Origin: an uncultured Clostridium sp.
GTDB taxonomy: Bacteria; Bacillota; Clostridia; TANB77; CAG-508
Direction of reading: 5' to 3'
Length of the DNA stretch: 64,000 nt
NCBI GenBank assembly: GCA_900554365.1
Contig: USGY01000001.1
Location: 62,001-126,000 of the forward strand
Shown: piece by piece, positions 46,864-57,556 of the stretch
How the letters are laid out: every line of letters begins with the position of its first letter
Numbering within the stretch: position 1 is the first letter of the stretch
The notes under the pieces: generated by a model
Databases searched by the model: none
Seen by the model: only the letters and a program-made list of their open reading frames with translations
Told to the model about the DNA's origin: nothing
Program-made: the position numbers and the translations under genes

Positions 46864-49800
46864 ATGTACAAAAAAGTTGAATTAAAAGATGGCTTCGTTG
46901 GAATGGAACGTAAAGTCGCTGAATACTGGAAAGAAAATAACATAATAAAAAAGAATTTTAATATGAATGAAGGAAAAAGATACTTTACTTTTTATGATGG
47001 ACCTCCAACAGCTAATGGAAAACCACATGTTGGTCACATTGAAACAAGAGTTATGAAAGATATTATCCCAAGATACAAAGTAATGAAAGGATACAAAGTT
47101 ATTCGTAAAGCAGGATGGGATACACATGGTTTACCAGTTGAACTTGAAATAGAAAAAAGTTTAGGTATTTCTGGAAAAGAACAAATCGAAGAATATGGAG
47201 TAGAAAAATTCGTAAAAAAATGTAAAGAAAGTGTTTTCACATATGTTCATATGTGGGAAGAAATGACAAATAAAGCAGGATATTGGGTCGATATGGAAAA
47301 TCCGTATGTAACATATCATAATGATTATATTGAATCTGTATGGTGGGCTTTAAAGCAAATGTGGGAAAAAGGACTTTTATATGAAGGTCATAAAGTTATG
47401 CCATATTGTCCAAGATGTGGAACAGCATTATCTTCACACGAAGTTGCACAAGGATATAAAGATGTAAAAGATTTAACTTGTATAGCTAAATTTAAAGTTG
47501 TTGGAAAAGAAAATACATATATTTTAGCATGGACAACAACACCTTGGACATTACCTTCTAACTTAGCATTATGTGTTAACAAATCATATGAATATGCAGA
47601 AGTAAAAGCTAATATTGGAACAGATGATGAACCAAAATATGAAAATTATATTTTAGCAAAAGATTTAATAGAATCTGTATTAAAAGAAACACCATATGAA
47701 ATTGTAAAAACATTTAAAGGTGAAGAATTATTAGGAACAAAATATGAACAATTAATGCCATTTGCTAAAGTTGAAGGAAAAGCATTTGAAGTAATTCATG
47801 GAGATTATGTAACATTAACAGATGGTACAGGAATAGTTCATATTGCACCAGCATATGGTGAAGATGATAGTTTAGTTGCAAAGAAAAACGGAATTGCATT
47901 TATAAACTTAGTAGATAAATCAGGAAAATTCGTAAAAGAAGTTGAACCTTGGGCTGGAAGATTTGTTAGAGATTGTAATGAAGATGTTTGCAAATGGTTA
48001 GCTGATGAAAATAAATTATTTAGCAAAGAAAAACACATGCACTCATATCCACATTGCTGGAGATGTGATACACCACTTTTATATTATCCAAAAGAAAGTT
48101 GGTTTGTTGCAATGAGCAAATTAAGAGATGAACTTGTTGCAAATAACAATACTGTTAATTGGTATCCTGAAACAATAAAAACAGGAAGATTTGGAAAATT
48201 CTTAGAGAATGTAATAGATTGGGGAATTTCAAGAGATAGATATTGGGGAACACCACTTCCAATTTGGACTTGTGAAAATGAAAATTGTGGACATCAAGAA
48301 TGTATAGGATCTATTGAAGAATTAAAAGAAAAAGCAATGGATTGCCCAGATGATATTGAATTACATAAACCATATATAGACAATGTTTATTTAAAATGTC
48401 CAAAATGTGGTGGCAAAATGAAAAGAGCCAAAGAAGTTATAGATTGTTGGTTTGATTCAGGTTCAATGCCTTTTGCACAATGGCATTATCCATTTGAAAA
48501 TAAAGAAATGTTTAAAAACAATTTCCCAGCAGGATTTATTTCAGAGGCAGTTGATCAAACAAGAGGATGGTTTTATACATTAATGGCAATTGGAACAGCT
48601 TTATTTAATAAATCACCATTTGAAAATTGTATAGTATTAGGACATGTTTTAGATGAACATGGACAAAAAATGTCTAAATCAAAGAAAAATGGTGTAGATC
48701 CAATGGTATTATTAGATTCAGTGGGAGCAGATGCAACTCGTTGGCACTTCTACACATGTAGTAGTCCTTGGTTACCTACAAGACTTGGAATAAAAAATGT
48801 ACAAGAAACACAAAGAGGTTTCTTAAGTACATTGTGGAATGTTTATTCTTTCTATGTTTTATATGCAGAGATTGACCAATTTAATCCATTAAATTATAAA
48901 GATTTTAAAATTGAAAATATAATGGATAAATGGATAATTTCAAAATTAAATACTTTAGTAAAAGAAGTTGATGACAAATTAGCACATTATGATATAACAG
49001 GTGCAGCACTACAAATAGAAGGATTTACAGATGAGTTATCAAATTGGTATGTACGTAGAAATAGAGAAAGATTTTGGTCAGAAAATCTAACAGATGATAA
49101 AATTGGAGCATATGTAACATTATACAAAGTTTTAACAACTTTAATAAAAGTTGCAGCACCATTTGTACCATTTATGACAGATGAAATTTATCAAAACTTA
49201 GTAGTTGGATTAGATAAAAATGCACCAGAAAGTGTTCATTTATGTTTATGGCCAGAAGTTGATGAAAAAGCAATAAATAAAGAACTTGAAAAAGAAATGG
49301 ATTTGGCTTATAAAATAGTTAAATTAGGTAGAAGCGCAAGAAATTCTGCAAATATTAAAAATAGACAACCATTATTGGAAATGTTAATTTCAATTGATAC
49401 ATTACCTAAATATTATGAAAACATTGTTAAAGAAGAATTAAATGTTAAAAAAGTAGAATTAGGCGCAGAAATGAGCAAATATGTTGATTTTGAAATAAAA
49501 CCAAATTTACCAGTATTAGGTAAAGAATATGGAAAATTAATACCAAAAATAAAAGCTAAATTAGCTCAAATGAATCAAATGGATTTAGCAACAAAAGTAA
49601 AAAACGGAAAGAGCGAATATATTGAAATAGATGATATTCAAATAGAATTAACTTCAGAAAATCTATTGGTTACAATGCAAGGAAAAGAAGGATTTGCGTT
49701 TAGCGGTGAAGGCGAAATTGGAGTAATATTAGAAACAAAAATAACACCTGAACTTAAAAAAGAAGGATATGTTCGTGAAGTATTGTCAAAAGTTCAAAAT

Positions 49801-50010
49801 ATGAGAAAAGACAAAGGATTTGAAGTTTTAGATAAAATCAATTTATATGTAGCTGGAAGCGAAGAACTAGAATCTGTTATAAAAGAAAACGAAGAATTAA
49901 TAAAACATGACACATTGGCTAAAAAAGTTGTATATCATGAAGAAAGAGATAATTATACAGCTACAAATATAAATGGACAAAATTTAGATATTGATATTGA
50001 AAAAGTCTAA
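46864..50010 (+). CDS. ileS: Isoleucyl-tRNA synthetase, type 2 (eukaryotic-like)
   Basis: 1048 residues, longer than common bacterial IleRS (about 920-940). The N-terminal [20 protein letters not shown] with HVGHI in place of HIGHA, and [12 protein letters not shown], place it in the type 2 group that includes eukaryotic enzymes and the mupirocin-insensitive IleS2. The editing domain has [14 protein letters not shown], and a C-terminal extension of about 200 residues replaces the bacterial zinc finger. It charges tRNA-Ile and edits Val. GAAAGGAAGG precedes the ATG. Reduced mupirocin sensitivity would be an inference. Confidence 0.93.
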   Translation: MYKKVELKDGFVGMERKVAEYWKENNIIKKNFNMNEGKRYFTFYDGPPTANGKPHVGHIETRVMKDIIPRYKVMKGYKVIRKAGWDTHGLPVELEIEKSLGISGKEQIEEYGVEKFVKKCKESVFTYVHMWEEMTNKAGYWVDMENPYVTYHNDYIESVWWALKQMWEKGLLYEGHKVMPYCPRCGTALSSHEVAQGYKDVKDLTCIAKFKVVGKENTYILAWTTTPWTLPSNLALCVNKSYEYAEVKANIGTDDEPKYENYILAKDLIESVLKETPYEIVKTFKGEELLGTKYEQLMPFAKVEGKAFEVIHGDYVTLTDGTGIVHIAPAYGEDDSLVAKKNGIAFINLVDKSGKFVKEVEPWAGRFVRDCNEDVCKWLADENKLFSKEKHMHSYPHCWRCDTPLLYYPKESWFVAMSKLRDELVANNNTVNWYPETIKTGRFGKFLENVIDWGISRDRYWGTPLPIWTCENENCGHQECIGSIEELKEKAMDCPDDIELHKPYIDNVYLKCPKCGGKMKRAKEVIDCWFDSGSMPFAQWHYPFENKEMFKNNFPAGFISEAVDQTRGWFYTLMAIGTALFNKSPFENCIVLGHVLDEHGQKMSKSKKNGVDPMVLLDSVGADATRWHFYTCSSPWLPTRLGIKNVQETQRGFLSTLWNVYSFYVLYAEIDQFNPLNYKDFKIENIMDKWIISKLNTLVKEVDDKLAHYDITGAALQIEGFTDELSNWYVRRNRERFWSENLTDDKIGAYVTLYKVLTTLIKVAAPFVPFMTDEIYQNLVVGLDKNAPESVHLCLWPEVDEKAINKELEKEMDLAYKIVKLGRSARNSANIKNRQPLLEMLISIDTLPKYYENIVKEELNVKKVELGAEMSKYVDFEIKPNLPVLGKEYGKLIPKIKAKLAQMNQMDLATKVKNGKSEYIEIDDIQIELTSENLLVTMQGKEGFAFSGEGEIGVILETKITPELKKEGYVREVLSKVQNMRKDKGFEVLDKINLYVAGSEELESVIKENEELIKHDTLAKKVVYHEERDNYTATNINGQNLDIDIEKV

Positions 50011-50017
50011 AAAAAAA

Positions 50018-50048
50018 GAAGCACTATTTTTATAAGTGCTTCTTTTTT
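50018..50048 (+). terminator. Intrinsic terminator after ileS
   Basis: GAAGCACT (50018-50025) pairs with AGTGCTTC (50035-50042), then T run. Confidence 0.85.
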
Positions 50049-50141
50049 ATTGAAAAAATATTTAGTTTATGATATTATTTATTCAAAAAAACCAAAAGTA
50101 AAAATTAATTTATAAAGTTAAAACAAAAAGGAGTGATATAT

Positions 50142-50489
50142 ATGAATCTAGAAAATCTAGGAGAAAAATTACTAAATGGAATATCTAAAACAATGGGGAA
50201 AAATAAAAATATAGAAGCTGATAATGGAATAAATGAAAATGAAATAGAATTAGCACAAAAATTAGGTGCAATAGAAGAATTTACTATAGACAGAATTGAA
50301 GATAATATAGCTGTTTTAGAAAATAGAGAAACAAAGGAAATAGTAAATGTAGATATTTCTAAATTACCACAGAATATAAATGAGGGGGAGATTTTAAATA
50401 AAATAAACGGCAAATATATATTAGATAAAGACAAAACAGAAGAAGTATCAAATCGAATAAAAAATAAAATGAATAATTTATGGGAGTAA
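50142..50489 (+). CDS. DUF3006-domain protein
   Basis: 115 residues. The segment EEFTIDRIEDNIAVLENRETKEI matches the core of DUF3006 (..IDR.E...AVLE..); only its central part is quoted here as FTIDRIEDNIAVLE. A charged N-terminal extension of about 45 residues precedes it. The start at 50142 is set by AAAAGGAGTGAT. DUF3006 genes are commonly found next to ComEC-like metallo-hydrolases, as here. Function unknown. Confidence 0.75.
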   Translation: MNLENLGEKLLNGISKTMGKNKNIEADNGINENEIELAQKLGAIEEFTIDRIEDNIAVLENRETKEIVNVDISKLPQNINEGEILNKINGKYILDKDKTEEVSNRIKNKMNNLWE

Positions 50490-50516
50490 TAATTTTATAA
50501 AAAGTAGGGGGAACAA

Positions 50517-51449
50517 ATGAGCAAAAGAAAAAATAAAAATGTAGAAAAAATAATAGTTAGTTTCATATTTATAGGTATTGTTATTATATCTGGAATATTT
50601 GGAATAAACAATTCAAAAATCCAAAATATAGCTAACCAAATAGGTCTAGGAAATATAGCTAATACAACATCAAATAATGTAAGTGAAAATACTTCAAAAA
50701 ATGGTAATTTAACTGTATATTTTATAGATGTTGGTCAGGCAGATAGTATATTAATTTCAGAAAACAACCAAAACATGTTAATTGATGCTGGAACAAATGA
50801 TGAAGGACAAAAAGTTTTGAATTTTATCAAAGAAAAAGGAATAAGTGAATTAAATTATGTAGTAGGTACACATCCACATGAAGACCATATAGGAGGATTG
50901 GATGATGTAATTAATAGTGATCTACAAATTGATAAAGTTTTAATGCCAAAGATTCAAACAAACACCAAAACATTTGAAGATGTATTAGATGCTATTCAAA
51001 AAAAAGGTTTAAAAATAACATCACCAAAAAAGGGCGATACATATAATTTGGGAGATGCTAATTTAGAGGTTATGACTGAAAGTATAGAAAATCGTAAAAA
51101 TTTAAATTTATCATCAATAACATTACTTATGACATATGGAAATAATAAATTTTTATTTATGGGAGATGCAGAAAAAGAAAACGAGCAAACTGTTAAATGG
51201 CCTAAAGTGGATGTTTTAAAAGTAGGCCATCATGGCTCAAAAACGAGTAGTTCACAAGATTTCTTAAATCAAACAAAACCTAAATATAGTGTAATAATGG
51301 CTGGAAAAGGAAATAGTTATGGATTACCTAAACAAGAAGTTTTAGATAGATTAAATAAAATTGAAAGTAAAATATATAGAACAGATGAAAATGGTACTAT
51401 AACAGTGGTTTCAAATGGAGAACAAATATCTATAACTAACGAAAAGTAG
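50517..51449 (+). CDS. ComEC/Rec2-like secreted metallo-beta-lactamase-fold hydrolase
   Basis: 310 residues. An N-terminal membrane anchor (about residues 11-29) is followed by the hydrolase domain of the ComEC C-terminus type: VYFIDVGQADSILI, GTHPHEDHIGGLDDVI (metal ligands), FLFMGDAE and VLKVGHHGSKTSS. The channel domain of ComEC is missing, so it is a stand-alone extracytoplasmic enzyme, possibly a nuclease or phosphodiesterase. It follows the DUF3006 gene by 27 bases. Confidence 0.85.
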   Translation: MSKRKNKNVEKIIVSFIFIGIVIISGIFGINNSKIQNIANQIGLGNIANTTSNNVSENTSKNGNLTVYFIDVGQADSILISENNQNMLIDAGTNDEGQKVLNFIKEKGISELNYVVGTHPHEDHIGGLDDVINSDLQIDKVLMPKIQTNTKTFEDVLDAIQKKGLKITSPKKGDTYNLGDANLEVMTESIENRKNLNLSSITLLMTYGNNKFLFMGDAEKENEQTVKWPKVDVLKVGHHGSKTSSSQDFLNQTKPKYSVIMAGKGNSYGLPKQEVLDRLNKIESKIYRTDENGTITVVSNGEQISITNEK

Positions 51450-51469
51450 AAATTATATTATGTAACTAC

Positions 51470-51498
51470 TTGACAGTTTACAATAATAAAGTTAAAAT
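51470..51498 (+). promoter_or_regulatory. Promoter of rny
   Basis: TTGACA (51470-51475) and TAAAAT (51493-51498), 17-base spacer; a TATAAT at 51498-51503 is nearby but 22 bases from the -35. Confidence 0.5.
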
Positions 51499-51592
51499 AT
51501 AATAGGTAGGAAAAAATATATTATTAAAAGAAATTGAGTTTTATATATTTTATTCGAACATTGAAAATTAAATAAGAAAGAGGTGTATGATT

Positions 51593-53134
51593 ATGACAAT
51601 TATAATCACAATTGCCGCTGTCTTAATCTCACTTGCAATCGGTGCTATCGTAGGAATAGCATATAGAAAAAAGGTTGCAGAGTCTAAAATTCAAGGTGCA
51701 GAGAATGAAGCTAAAAGAATAGTGGAATCAGCAAAAAAAGAAGCTGAAAATTTGAAAAAAGAAGAAATTTTTAAGGCAAAAGAAGAAATTATGGCAAGCC
51801 GTAAAGATTTAGACCAAGAGATTAGAGAAAGAAGAGGCGAAGTACAAAAACAAGAAGCAAGATTAATTCAAAAAGAGGAAAATCTAGAAAGACGTTCAGA
51901 CAATTTTGAAAAAAGAGAAAAAGATTTAGAAAATGAACTTCAAAATGTTGAACAACAAAAAGAAGAAATCAACAAATTACATGATTTAGAAATGATTGAA
52001 CTTCAAAAAGTTGCTGCTTTAACTAAAGAAGAAGCAAAATCTAGATTATTAAGTGAAATGGATAAAGAATTAACAGCTGAAAAAGCAGCATTAATTAGAG
52101 AGCATGATCAAAAAGCAAAAGAAACAATAAACAGAGATGCCAAAGAAATGTTATGTTATGCTATACAAAAATGTGCTGCAGATCATTCTCAAGAAACTAC
52201 AGTATCAATTGTAGCTCTTCCAAATGATGAAATGAAAGGAAGAATTATTGGTAGAGAAGGAAGAAACATAAAAGCATTAGAAACATTAACGGGAATTGAT
52301 TTAATAATAGATGATACACCAGAAGCAGTAGTATTATCAGGATTTGATCCATTAAGAAGAGAAGTCGCAAAAATTGCTTTGGAAAAATTAATCGAAGACG
52401 GAAGAATACATCCAGCTAAGATAGAAGAAATGGTTGAAAAAGCAAAAGAAGAAGTAGAGAACACTATTAAAGAAGAAGGAGAAAGAGCTGTTCTTGAAAC
52501 TGGAGTTATAGGACTTCATCCAGAGGTAGTTAAATTATTAGGAAAATTGAAATATAGAACAAGCTATGGTCAAAATGTTCTAAATCATTCAATTGAAGTT
52601 TCTAATTTAGCAAGAATTATGGCTGAAGAATTAGGATTAGATCCTAAACTTGCAAGACGTGCTGGATTACTACATGACATTGGAAAAGCTTTAGACCATG
52701 ATATGGAAGGAACACATGTTGAAATCGGTGTTGAAATATTAAAGAAATATAAAGAGAATCCATTAGTAATAAATGCAGTAGAAGCACATCACGGAGATGT
52801 TGAACCACAAACATTAGAAGCTGTATTAGTACAAGCAGCTGATGCCATTTCAGCATCAAGACCTGGAGCAAGAAGAGAAACATTAGAAGCATATATAAAG
52901 AGACTACAAAATCTTGAAGAAATTGCAGATTCTTTTGAAGGAGTTGAAAAATCATTTGCTATTCAAGCTGGTCGTGAAGTTAGAATAATAGTAAAACCAG
53001 ATAAAATATCAGATGATCAAATGACTATATTAGCAAGAGATGTTGCAAAAAGAGTAGAAAATGAAATGGATTATCCAGGACAAATCAAAGTAAACATTAT
53101 AAGAGAAACAAGAGTTGTAGATTATGCAAGATAA
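51593..53134 (+). CDS. rny: Ribonuclease Y
   Basis: About 513 residues. An N-terminal membrane helix, a long coiled coil (about residues 30-200), a KH domain ([19 protein letters not shown]) and an HD domain ([19 protein letters not shown]) are in the family order. It is the membrane-bound endoribonuclease that starts mRNA decay in Firmicutes. The start at 51593 is favoured because the AAGAGGTG site is too close to the ATG at 51587. Confidence 0.96.
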   Translation: MTIIITIAAVLISLAIGAIVGIAYRKKVAESKIQGAENEAKRIVESAKKEAENLKKEEIFKAKEEIMASRKDLDQEIRERRGEVQKQEARLIQKEENLERRSDNFEKREKDLENELQNVEQQKEEINKLHDLEMIELQKVAALTKEEAKSRLLSEMDKELTAEKAALIREHDQKAKETINRDAKEMLCYAIQKCAADHSQETTVSIVALPNDEMKGRIIGREGRNIKALETLTGIDLIIDDTPEAVVLSGFDPLRREVAKIALEKLIEDGRIHPAKIEEMVEKAKEEVENTIKEEGERAVLETGVIGLHPEVVKLLGKLKYRTSYGQNVLNHSIEVSNLARIMAEELGLDPKLARRAGLLHDIGKALDHDMEGTHVEIGVEILKKYKENPLVINAVEAHHGDVEPQTLEAVLVQAADAISASRPGARRETLEAYIKRLQNLEEIADSFEGVEKSFAIQAGREVRIIVKPDKISDDQMTILARDVAKRVENEMDYPGQIKVNIIRETRVVDYAR

Positions 53135-53145
53135 TAAATAATAAA

Positions 53146-53178
53146 AGAGTTATATCGTTATGATATAACTCTTTTTAT
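53146..53178 (+). terminator. Intrinsic terminator after rny
   Basis: AGAGTTATATC (53146-53156) pairs with GATATAACTCT (53162-53172), then T-rich. Confidence 0.85.
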
Positions 53179-53207
53179 TTGACACTAAAATAAATTTATA
53201 GTATTAT
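53179..53207 (+). promoter_or_regulatory. Promoter of ymdB
   Basis: TTGACA (53179-53184) and TATTAT (53202-53207), 17-base spacer, directly after the rny terminator. Confidence 0.6.
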
Positions 53208-53248
53208 AAAAACAAATTGTAAAAAGAAAATAGAAAGAAGGAATCGCT

Positions 53249-54019
53249 ATGAAAATTTTAGCAGTAGGAGATTTAATTGGAAATGCTGGTGTAAGCAAAT
53301 TCAAGAAAGAATTAAATAAAATAAGAGAAACAGAAAGAATAGATTTTGTAATTGTTAATGCAGAAAATGCTGGAGAAGGAATGGGAATAACTCAAAGAAA
53401 TTTCAATGATTTATTAGAAGAAAAAGTTGATGCAATCACAATGGGAAATCATACATGGGGAAAAAAAGATATATTTAAATTTATTGACCATCCTAAATTA
53501 TTAAGACCAGCTAATTATGTAAAAGGTGTTGTTGGAAAAGGATACAATATTTATCAATGCAAAGACAAAAAAATTGCAGTAATGAACTTAATAGGAAGAG
53601 TAGATATGAATGTACTTTCTGAAAACCCTTTTGTTGTAGCTAAAGATATAATTGAAAAAATAAAAAATCAAGTTGATATTATAATAATAGATTTTCATGC
53701 TGAAGCTACAGCTGAGAAAATTGCAATGGGACATTATTTAGATGGTAAAGTTACAGCAATTTATGGAACACATACTCATGTACAAACAGCTGATGAAACA
53801 ATATTAGAAAAAGGAACAGCTTACATAACAGATATAGGTATGACAGGACCAATTAATTCTGTTATAGGAATGGATGTAGGTGCATCTGTAAAAAGATTTG
53901 TTACAACATTACCTGAAAGATATAAAATGGCAACAGGTGAATGCAAATTAAACGGAATAATTTTAGATATTGATGATGAAACTAACAAAGTAAAAGAAAT
54001 AAAAAGAATTAAAAGATAA
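53249..54019 (+). CDS. ymdB: YmdB-family metallophosphoesterase (2',3'-cyclic nucleotide phosphodiesterase)
   Basis: 256 residues, full length. The calcineurin-like site includes VGDLIGNAG, VNAENAGEGMGIT, MGNHTWG, DFHAEATAEK and YGTHTHVQTAD. In Bacillus YmdB hydrolyses cyclic nucleotides and affects biofilm and motility gene expression. The rny-ymdB-spoVS order is the same as in Bacillus. Confidence 0.95.
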   Translation: MKILAVGDLIGNAGVSKFKKELNKIRETERIDFVIVNAENAGEGMGITQRNFNDLLEEKVDAITMGNHTWGKKDIFKFIDHPKLLRPANYVKGVVGKGYNIYQCKDKKIAVMNLIGRVDMNVLSENPFVVAKDIIEKIKNQVDIIIIDFHAEATAEKIAMGHYLDGKVTAIYGTHTHVQTADETILEKGTAYITDIGMTGPINSVIGMDVGASVKRFVTTLPERYKMATGECKLNGIILDIDDETNKVKEIKRIKR

Positions 54020-54054
54020 TATATTGTAATAAAATAATAATTAATAAAATGTTT

Positions 54055-54061
54055 TGTCGAA
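54055..54061 (+). promoter_or_regulatory. Spo0A-box-like site upstream of spoVS
   Basis: TGTCGAA, a perfect match to the 0A box TGNCGAA, 132 bases before the spoVS start. A seven-base match can arise by chance; its position before a sporulation gene is what makes it notable. Confidence 0.4.
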
Positions 54062-54192
54062 TTACTGATTTTATTGCGATGAAAAGATTGGAAAATTTTT
54101 CAAAACCTCTTTACAACTATTTCCATATAATGTAAAATACAAACATAGAAGTTGCAACAACAAAAATAAAAATTATAGGAGGCAAAAGAAAA

Positions 54193-54456
54193 ATGGAGAT
54201 TTTAAAAATTTCATCAAAATCAAACCCAAATTCAGTAGCAGGAGCTATAGCTGGGTTAGTAAAGGAATCAAACAAAGCAGAAATGCAAGCAATTGGAGCA
54301 GGTGCTTTAAATCAAGCCGTAAAAGCGGTTGCAATAGCAAGAGGATTTGTAGCACCATCAGGAGTAGATTTGGTTTGTATACCAGCTTTTGCAGAAGTAG
54401 AAGTTGAAGGAGAAGATAGAACAGGTATAAAATTGATAGTAGAATCAAGAACTTAA
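54193..54456 (+). CDS. spoVS: Stage V sporulation protein S
   Basis: 87 residues, the normal length of this highly conserved Alba-like protein. MEILKISSKSNPNSVAGAIA and the central AIGAGALNQAVKAVAIARGF are diagnostic. SpoVS is a DNA/RNA-binding-fold protein needed for late sporulation steps. ATAGGAGG lies upstream. Confidence 0.96.
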   Translation: MEILKISSKSNPNSVAGAIAGLVKESNKAEMQAIGAGALNQAVKAVAIARGFVAPSGVDLVCIPAFAEVEVEGEDRTGIKLIVESRT

Positions 54457-54473
54457 AGTAAAGAAAAAAATAG

Positions 54474-54506
54474 CAGGTTGTATTATAATAATACAACCTG
54501 TTTTTG
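54474..54506 (+). terminator. Intrinsic terminator after spoVS
   Basis: CAGGTTGTATT (54474-54484) pairs with AATACAACCTG (54490-54500), then five T. Confidence 0.85.
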
Positions 54507-54528
54507 ATATAAATTTAATATTAAAAGC

Positions 54529-54557
54529 TTGAAATTTTTATTAATTTAATGTATTAT
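54529..54557 (+). promoter_or_regulatory. Promoter of the solute-binding protein gene
   Basis: TTGAAA (54529-54534) and TATTAT (54552-54557), 17-base spacer. Confidence 0.55.
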
Positions 54558-54579
54558 AGCAAAGTATAGAGGTGAATAT

Positions 54580-56166
54580 ATGAAATCAAATTGGATAAAA
54601 TATGTTTTTATAATTTTTGTTATATTAATATTAATTTTTGCAGCTTATATAATAAAAAAAGATGAAGCTGAAAAAAAGCAAGGACAACAACCAAACACAA
54701 CGACACAAGAAAATCAGGTAAAAGAAATAAAAATTGGAATTGCTGAATTGGATACAATGAATCCCATACTTAGTAAAAATAAAAATGTGCAAACAGTAAC
54801 AAAACTTATTTATGAGCCATTAGTAAATTTAACTTCAGATTATAAGGCAGAACCTTGTTTAGCTAAGGAGTGGGCTAAACAAAGCGATAATTCATATTTA
54901 ATAAAATTAAGAGAAAATGTTAGATGGTCTGATGGTCAATCTTTTACAGCAGATGATGTAAAATTTACTATTGATAGATTAAAAGATTCTAATACTATTT
55001 ATTCTTCAAATGTAAAAGATGTAACAAGTATAGATGTTGAAGATGATTATACTGTAAGAATAAATTTAGATAAAGAAGTTCCATTTTTTGAATATAATTT
55101 AACATTTCCAATATTATCATCTAATTATTATCAAGGAGAAGATTTTGCAACAACAGACAAAAATAATTCTCCAGTTGGAACCGGAAAATTTAAGATTACA
55201 GATGTTCAAGAATCATATATAACATTATCTAAAAATACTAACTGGTGGAATAAAGAAAAAACAGAAAATCTTGAAAAAATAACTGTAAATCTATATTCTT
55301 CAGTTGGAGAGCTATATAATAGTTTTAAAATTGGAAACTTAGATGTTATAGCAACTGATAATGATAATGTACAAAGCTATATTGGTACAATTGGATATAC
55401 TCCTAAAGAGATAAAAGGACGTGAATATACATTTTTAGCATTAAATACTGCTAATGAGCTTTTAAATAAACAAGAAGTAAGAAAAGCCTTAGCATATTCA
55501 ATAGATAAAGAAAGTATTACATCAAATATTTTAAATGGAAAAGCATATGCAACAAGTTTTCCATTAGATTATGGAAATTGGCTATATCAAGAACAAGATT
55601 CAAGCAGTGGATTTAATCAAGAACAAACAAAACAGGTATTAGTTGATAATGGTTGGGCATATAGAAGTGGAACTTGGCAAAAAACAGAAAATAAGAAGTT
55701 CCAAAGAATAGAATTAAAATTATTAGTAAAATCTTCAAATCCAACTCAAGTTGCTGTAGCACAAAATATTAAAGAACAATTAGCAAGTCAAGGAATAATA
55801 ATTAATATTGTACAGGCTGCAGATGCACAATATAATAATATGATTAATTCTAAAAGTTATGATATTGCATTATGTAATATGACAATATCACCTAGTCCAA
55901 ACTTAGAGTTGTTCTTTGGAGATAATAATTTATCAAATTATAGAAACGAAGAAGTATCTAATATTATTAATGAAGTAAAAAATACAACAGATGAAAATAC
56001 TTTAAAAGAAAAATATAAGAGATTAATTGAAATATATAAATCAGATATACCTTATATAGGCTTGTATAATAATAAATATACAGTTGCATATAATTCTGAA
56101 TTAGTAGGAGATCTTACACCAAGCTGGTTTAGCCCTTTCTATGGAATTGAAGTATGGTATAAATAA
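54580..56166 (+). CDS. Family 5 extracellular solute-binding protein (peptide-binding type)
   Basis: 528 residues. An N-terminal membrane segment (about 5-23) lacks a lipobox Cys, so the protein is anchored by the helix rather than by lipid. The SBP_bac_5 domain is clear: LIYEPLVNL, WSDGQSFTADDVKFTIDR, GTGKFKI, ALAYSIDKESI and a C-terminal WFSPFYGIEVWYK. Such proteins deliver oligopeptides to ABC permeases, but no permease or ATPase gene adjoins. It has its own promoter. A stand-alone receptor or signalling role is possible. Confidence 0.88.
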   Translation: MKSNWIKYVFIIFVILILIFAAYIIKKDEAEKKQGQQPNTTTQENQVKEIKIGIAELDTMNPILSKNKNVQTVTKLIYEPLVNLTSDYKAEPCLAKEWAKQSDNSYLIKLRENVRWSDGQSFTADDVKFTIDRLKDSNTIYSSNVKDVTSIDVEDDYTVRINLDKEVPFFEYNLTFPILSSNYYQGEDFATTDKNNSPVGTGKFKITDVQESYITLSKNTNWWNKEKTENLEKITVNLYSSVGELYNSFKIGNLDVIATDNDNVQSYIGTIGYTPKEIKGREYTFLALNTANELLNKQEVRKALAYSIDKESITSNILNGKAYATSFPLDYGNWLYQEQDSSSGFNQEQTKQVLVDNGWAYRSGTWQKTENKKFQRIELKLLVKSSNPTQVAVAQNIKEQLASQGIIINIVQAADAQYNNMINSKSYDIALCNMTISPSPNLELFFGDNNLSNYRNEEVSNIINEVKNTTDENTLKEKYKRLIEIYKSDIPYIGLYNNKYTVAYNSELVGDLTPSWFSPFYGIEVWYK

Positions 56167-56184
56167 TAATTTTTCTAAAAAGTA

Positions 56185-56234
56185 TTGACAAAACAAATAT
56201 TTGATATATAATGATAAATATCAAACAAAAGTTC
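56185..56234 (+). promoter_or_regulatory. recA promoter with LexA-box-like site
   Basis: TTGACA (56185-56190) and TATAAT (56207-56212), 16-base spacer. AAACAAAAGTTC at 56223-56234 matches GAAC-N4-GTTC at seven of eight defined bases and lies just after the predicted start, a good position for repression. Confidence 0.6.
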
Positions 56235-56255
56235 AATTAATTTAAGGAGGATTTT

Positions 56256-57299
56256 ATGGAAGAAAACGCAGAAAAAAGAAAAGCATTAGATGCTGCAATG
56301 AGCCAAATAGAAAAACAATTTGGAAAAGGCTCAGTAATGAAATTAGGCGAATTTAAAGCTATGGAAATAGAAGCAATACCAACTGGAGCATTAAGCTTAG
56401 ACATCGCATTAGGAATAGGCGGAGTTCCAAGAGGTAGAATTATAGAAATATTTGGACCTGAATCATCAGGAAAAACAACATTAGCATTACATGTTATTGC
56501 AGAAGCTCAAAAAATGGGTGGAGAAGCAGCTTTTATAGATGCAGAACACGCATTAGATCCTGTATATGCTAAAAAATTAGGAGTAGATATTGATGATTTA
56601 ATAGTTTCTCAACCAGACACAGGTGAACAAGCATTAGAAATTACAGAAAGTTTAATAAGAAGTGGAGCTTTAGATGTTATCGTTGTTGACTCTGTAGCTG
56701 CACTTGTTCCAAAAGCTGAAATAGATGGAGACATGGGTGATTCACATATGGGATTACAAGCAAGACTTATGTCTCAAGCATTAAGAAAATTAGCAGGAGC
56801 AATAAATAAAACAAAAACAGTATTAATATTTATAAATCAATTAAGAGAAAAAATAGGAGTAATGTTTGGAAATCCAGAAACAACAACAGGTGGTAGAGCA
56901 TTAAAATTCTATGCATCAGTAAGAATGGATATTAGAAAAATAGAAAATATAAAACAAGATGGTGAAGTAAAAGGAAATAGAGTACGTGTAAAAGTTATAA
57001 AAAATAAAGTTGCTCCACCATTTAGAGAGGCAGAATTTGATATAGTATATGGACAAGGTATATCTAAAGAAGGAAACATTCTAGATATGGCTGTAAATTT
57101 AGACATTGTAGAAAAAGCTGGTTCATGGTTTAGCTATAATGGAGAAAGAATTGGTCAAGGAAGAGAAAATGTAAAGAAATATTTAAGAGAAAATCCAGAA
57201 ATGCTAGATGAAATAGAAGAAAAAGTAAGAGATAATTTTGCCAAAGCTTTTGAACAAAGTTTAGGAGAAGATTTACCTAGTAAAGAGGAAGATGATTAA
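56256..57299 (+). CDS. recA: Recombinase RecA
   Basis: 347 residues. Walker [10 protein letters not shown], the [13 protein letters not shown] segment, L1 ([16 protein letters not shown]) and L2 ([22 protein letters not shown], quoted in part) are standard. It forms filaments on single strands, drives strand exchange and stimulates LexA self-cleavage. AAGGAGGATTTT precedes the ATG. recX follows after about 250 bases. Confidence 0.98.
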   Translation: MEENAEKRKALDAAMSQIEKQFGKGSVMKLGEFKAMEIEAIPTGALSLDIALGIGGVPRGRIIEIFGPESSGKTTLALHVIAEAQKMGGEAAFIDAEHALDPVYAKKLGVDIDDLIVSQPDTGEQALEITESLIRSGALDVIVVDSVAALVPKAEIDGDMGDSHMGLQARLMSQALRKLAGAINKTKTVLIFINQLREKIGVMFGNPETTTGGRALKFYASVRMDIRKIENIKQDGEVKGNRVRVKVIKNKVAPPFREAEFDIVYGQGISKEGNILDMAVNLDIVEKAGSWFSYNGERIGQGRENVKKYLRENPEMLDEIEEKVRDNFAKAFEQSLGEDLPSKEEDD

Positions 57300-57320
57300 T
57301 AATTATTAAAATATAAAAAA

Positions 57321-57360
57321 AGAAAATACACTTATATATATTTAAGTGTATTTTCTTTTT
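57321..57360. terminator. Bidirectional terminator after recA
   Basis: AGAAAATACACTTA (57321-57334) pairs perfectly with TAAGTGTATTTTCT (57343-57356), with A-rich and T-rich flanks. It would also end transcripts of the small minus-strand frame at 57359-57406. Confidence 0.85.
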
Positions 57361-57406
57361 ATATAGATTTATTAGAATCTAATTCTTCAATTTTATTTGT
57401 TGGCAT
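57359..57406 (-). CDS. Candidate 15-residue microprotein between recA and recX
   Basis: On the minus strand an ATG at 57406 opens MPTNKIEELDSNKSI and a stop. It has a textbook ribosome site, AAAGGAGTG, at about 57414-57422, and further upstream an extended -10 (TGCTATAAT, minus strand, near 57445). The recA terminator palindrome lies at its end. The regulatory parts are better than expected by chance, but a 15-codon frame is too short to prove from sequence. The rest of the 57300-57556 gap shows nothing else. Confidence 0.4.
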   Translation of the reverse strand: MPTNKIEELDSNKSI

Positions 57407-57556
57407 ATCAATTCACTCCTTTCTTTAAACTCAATAAAATTAATTATAGCATCTTTAAAAATTTCATGTAATACTTTTTTTGAAAAAATTAAAAAATTTT
57501 TTCTTGAAATTTTTAGCGACTTATAGTAAAATTTATAAAAAAGAAGAAGGGATATA

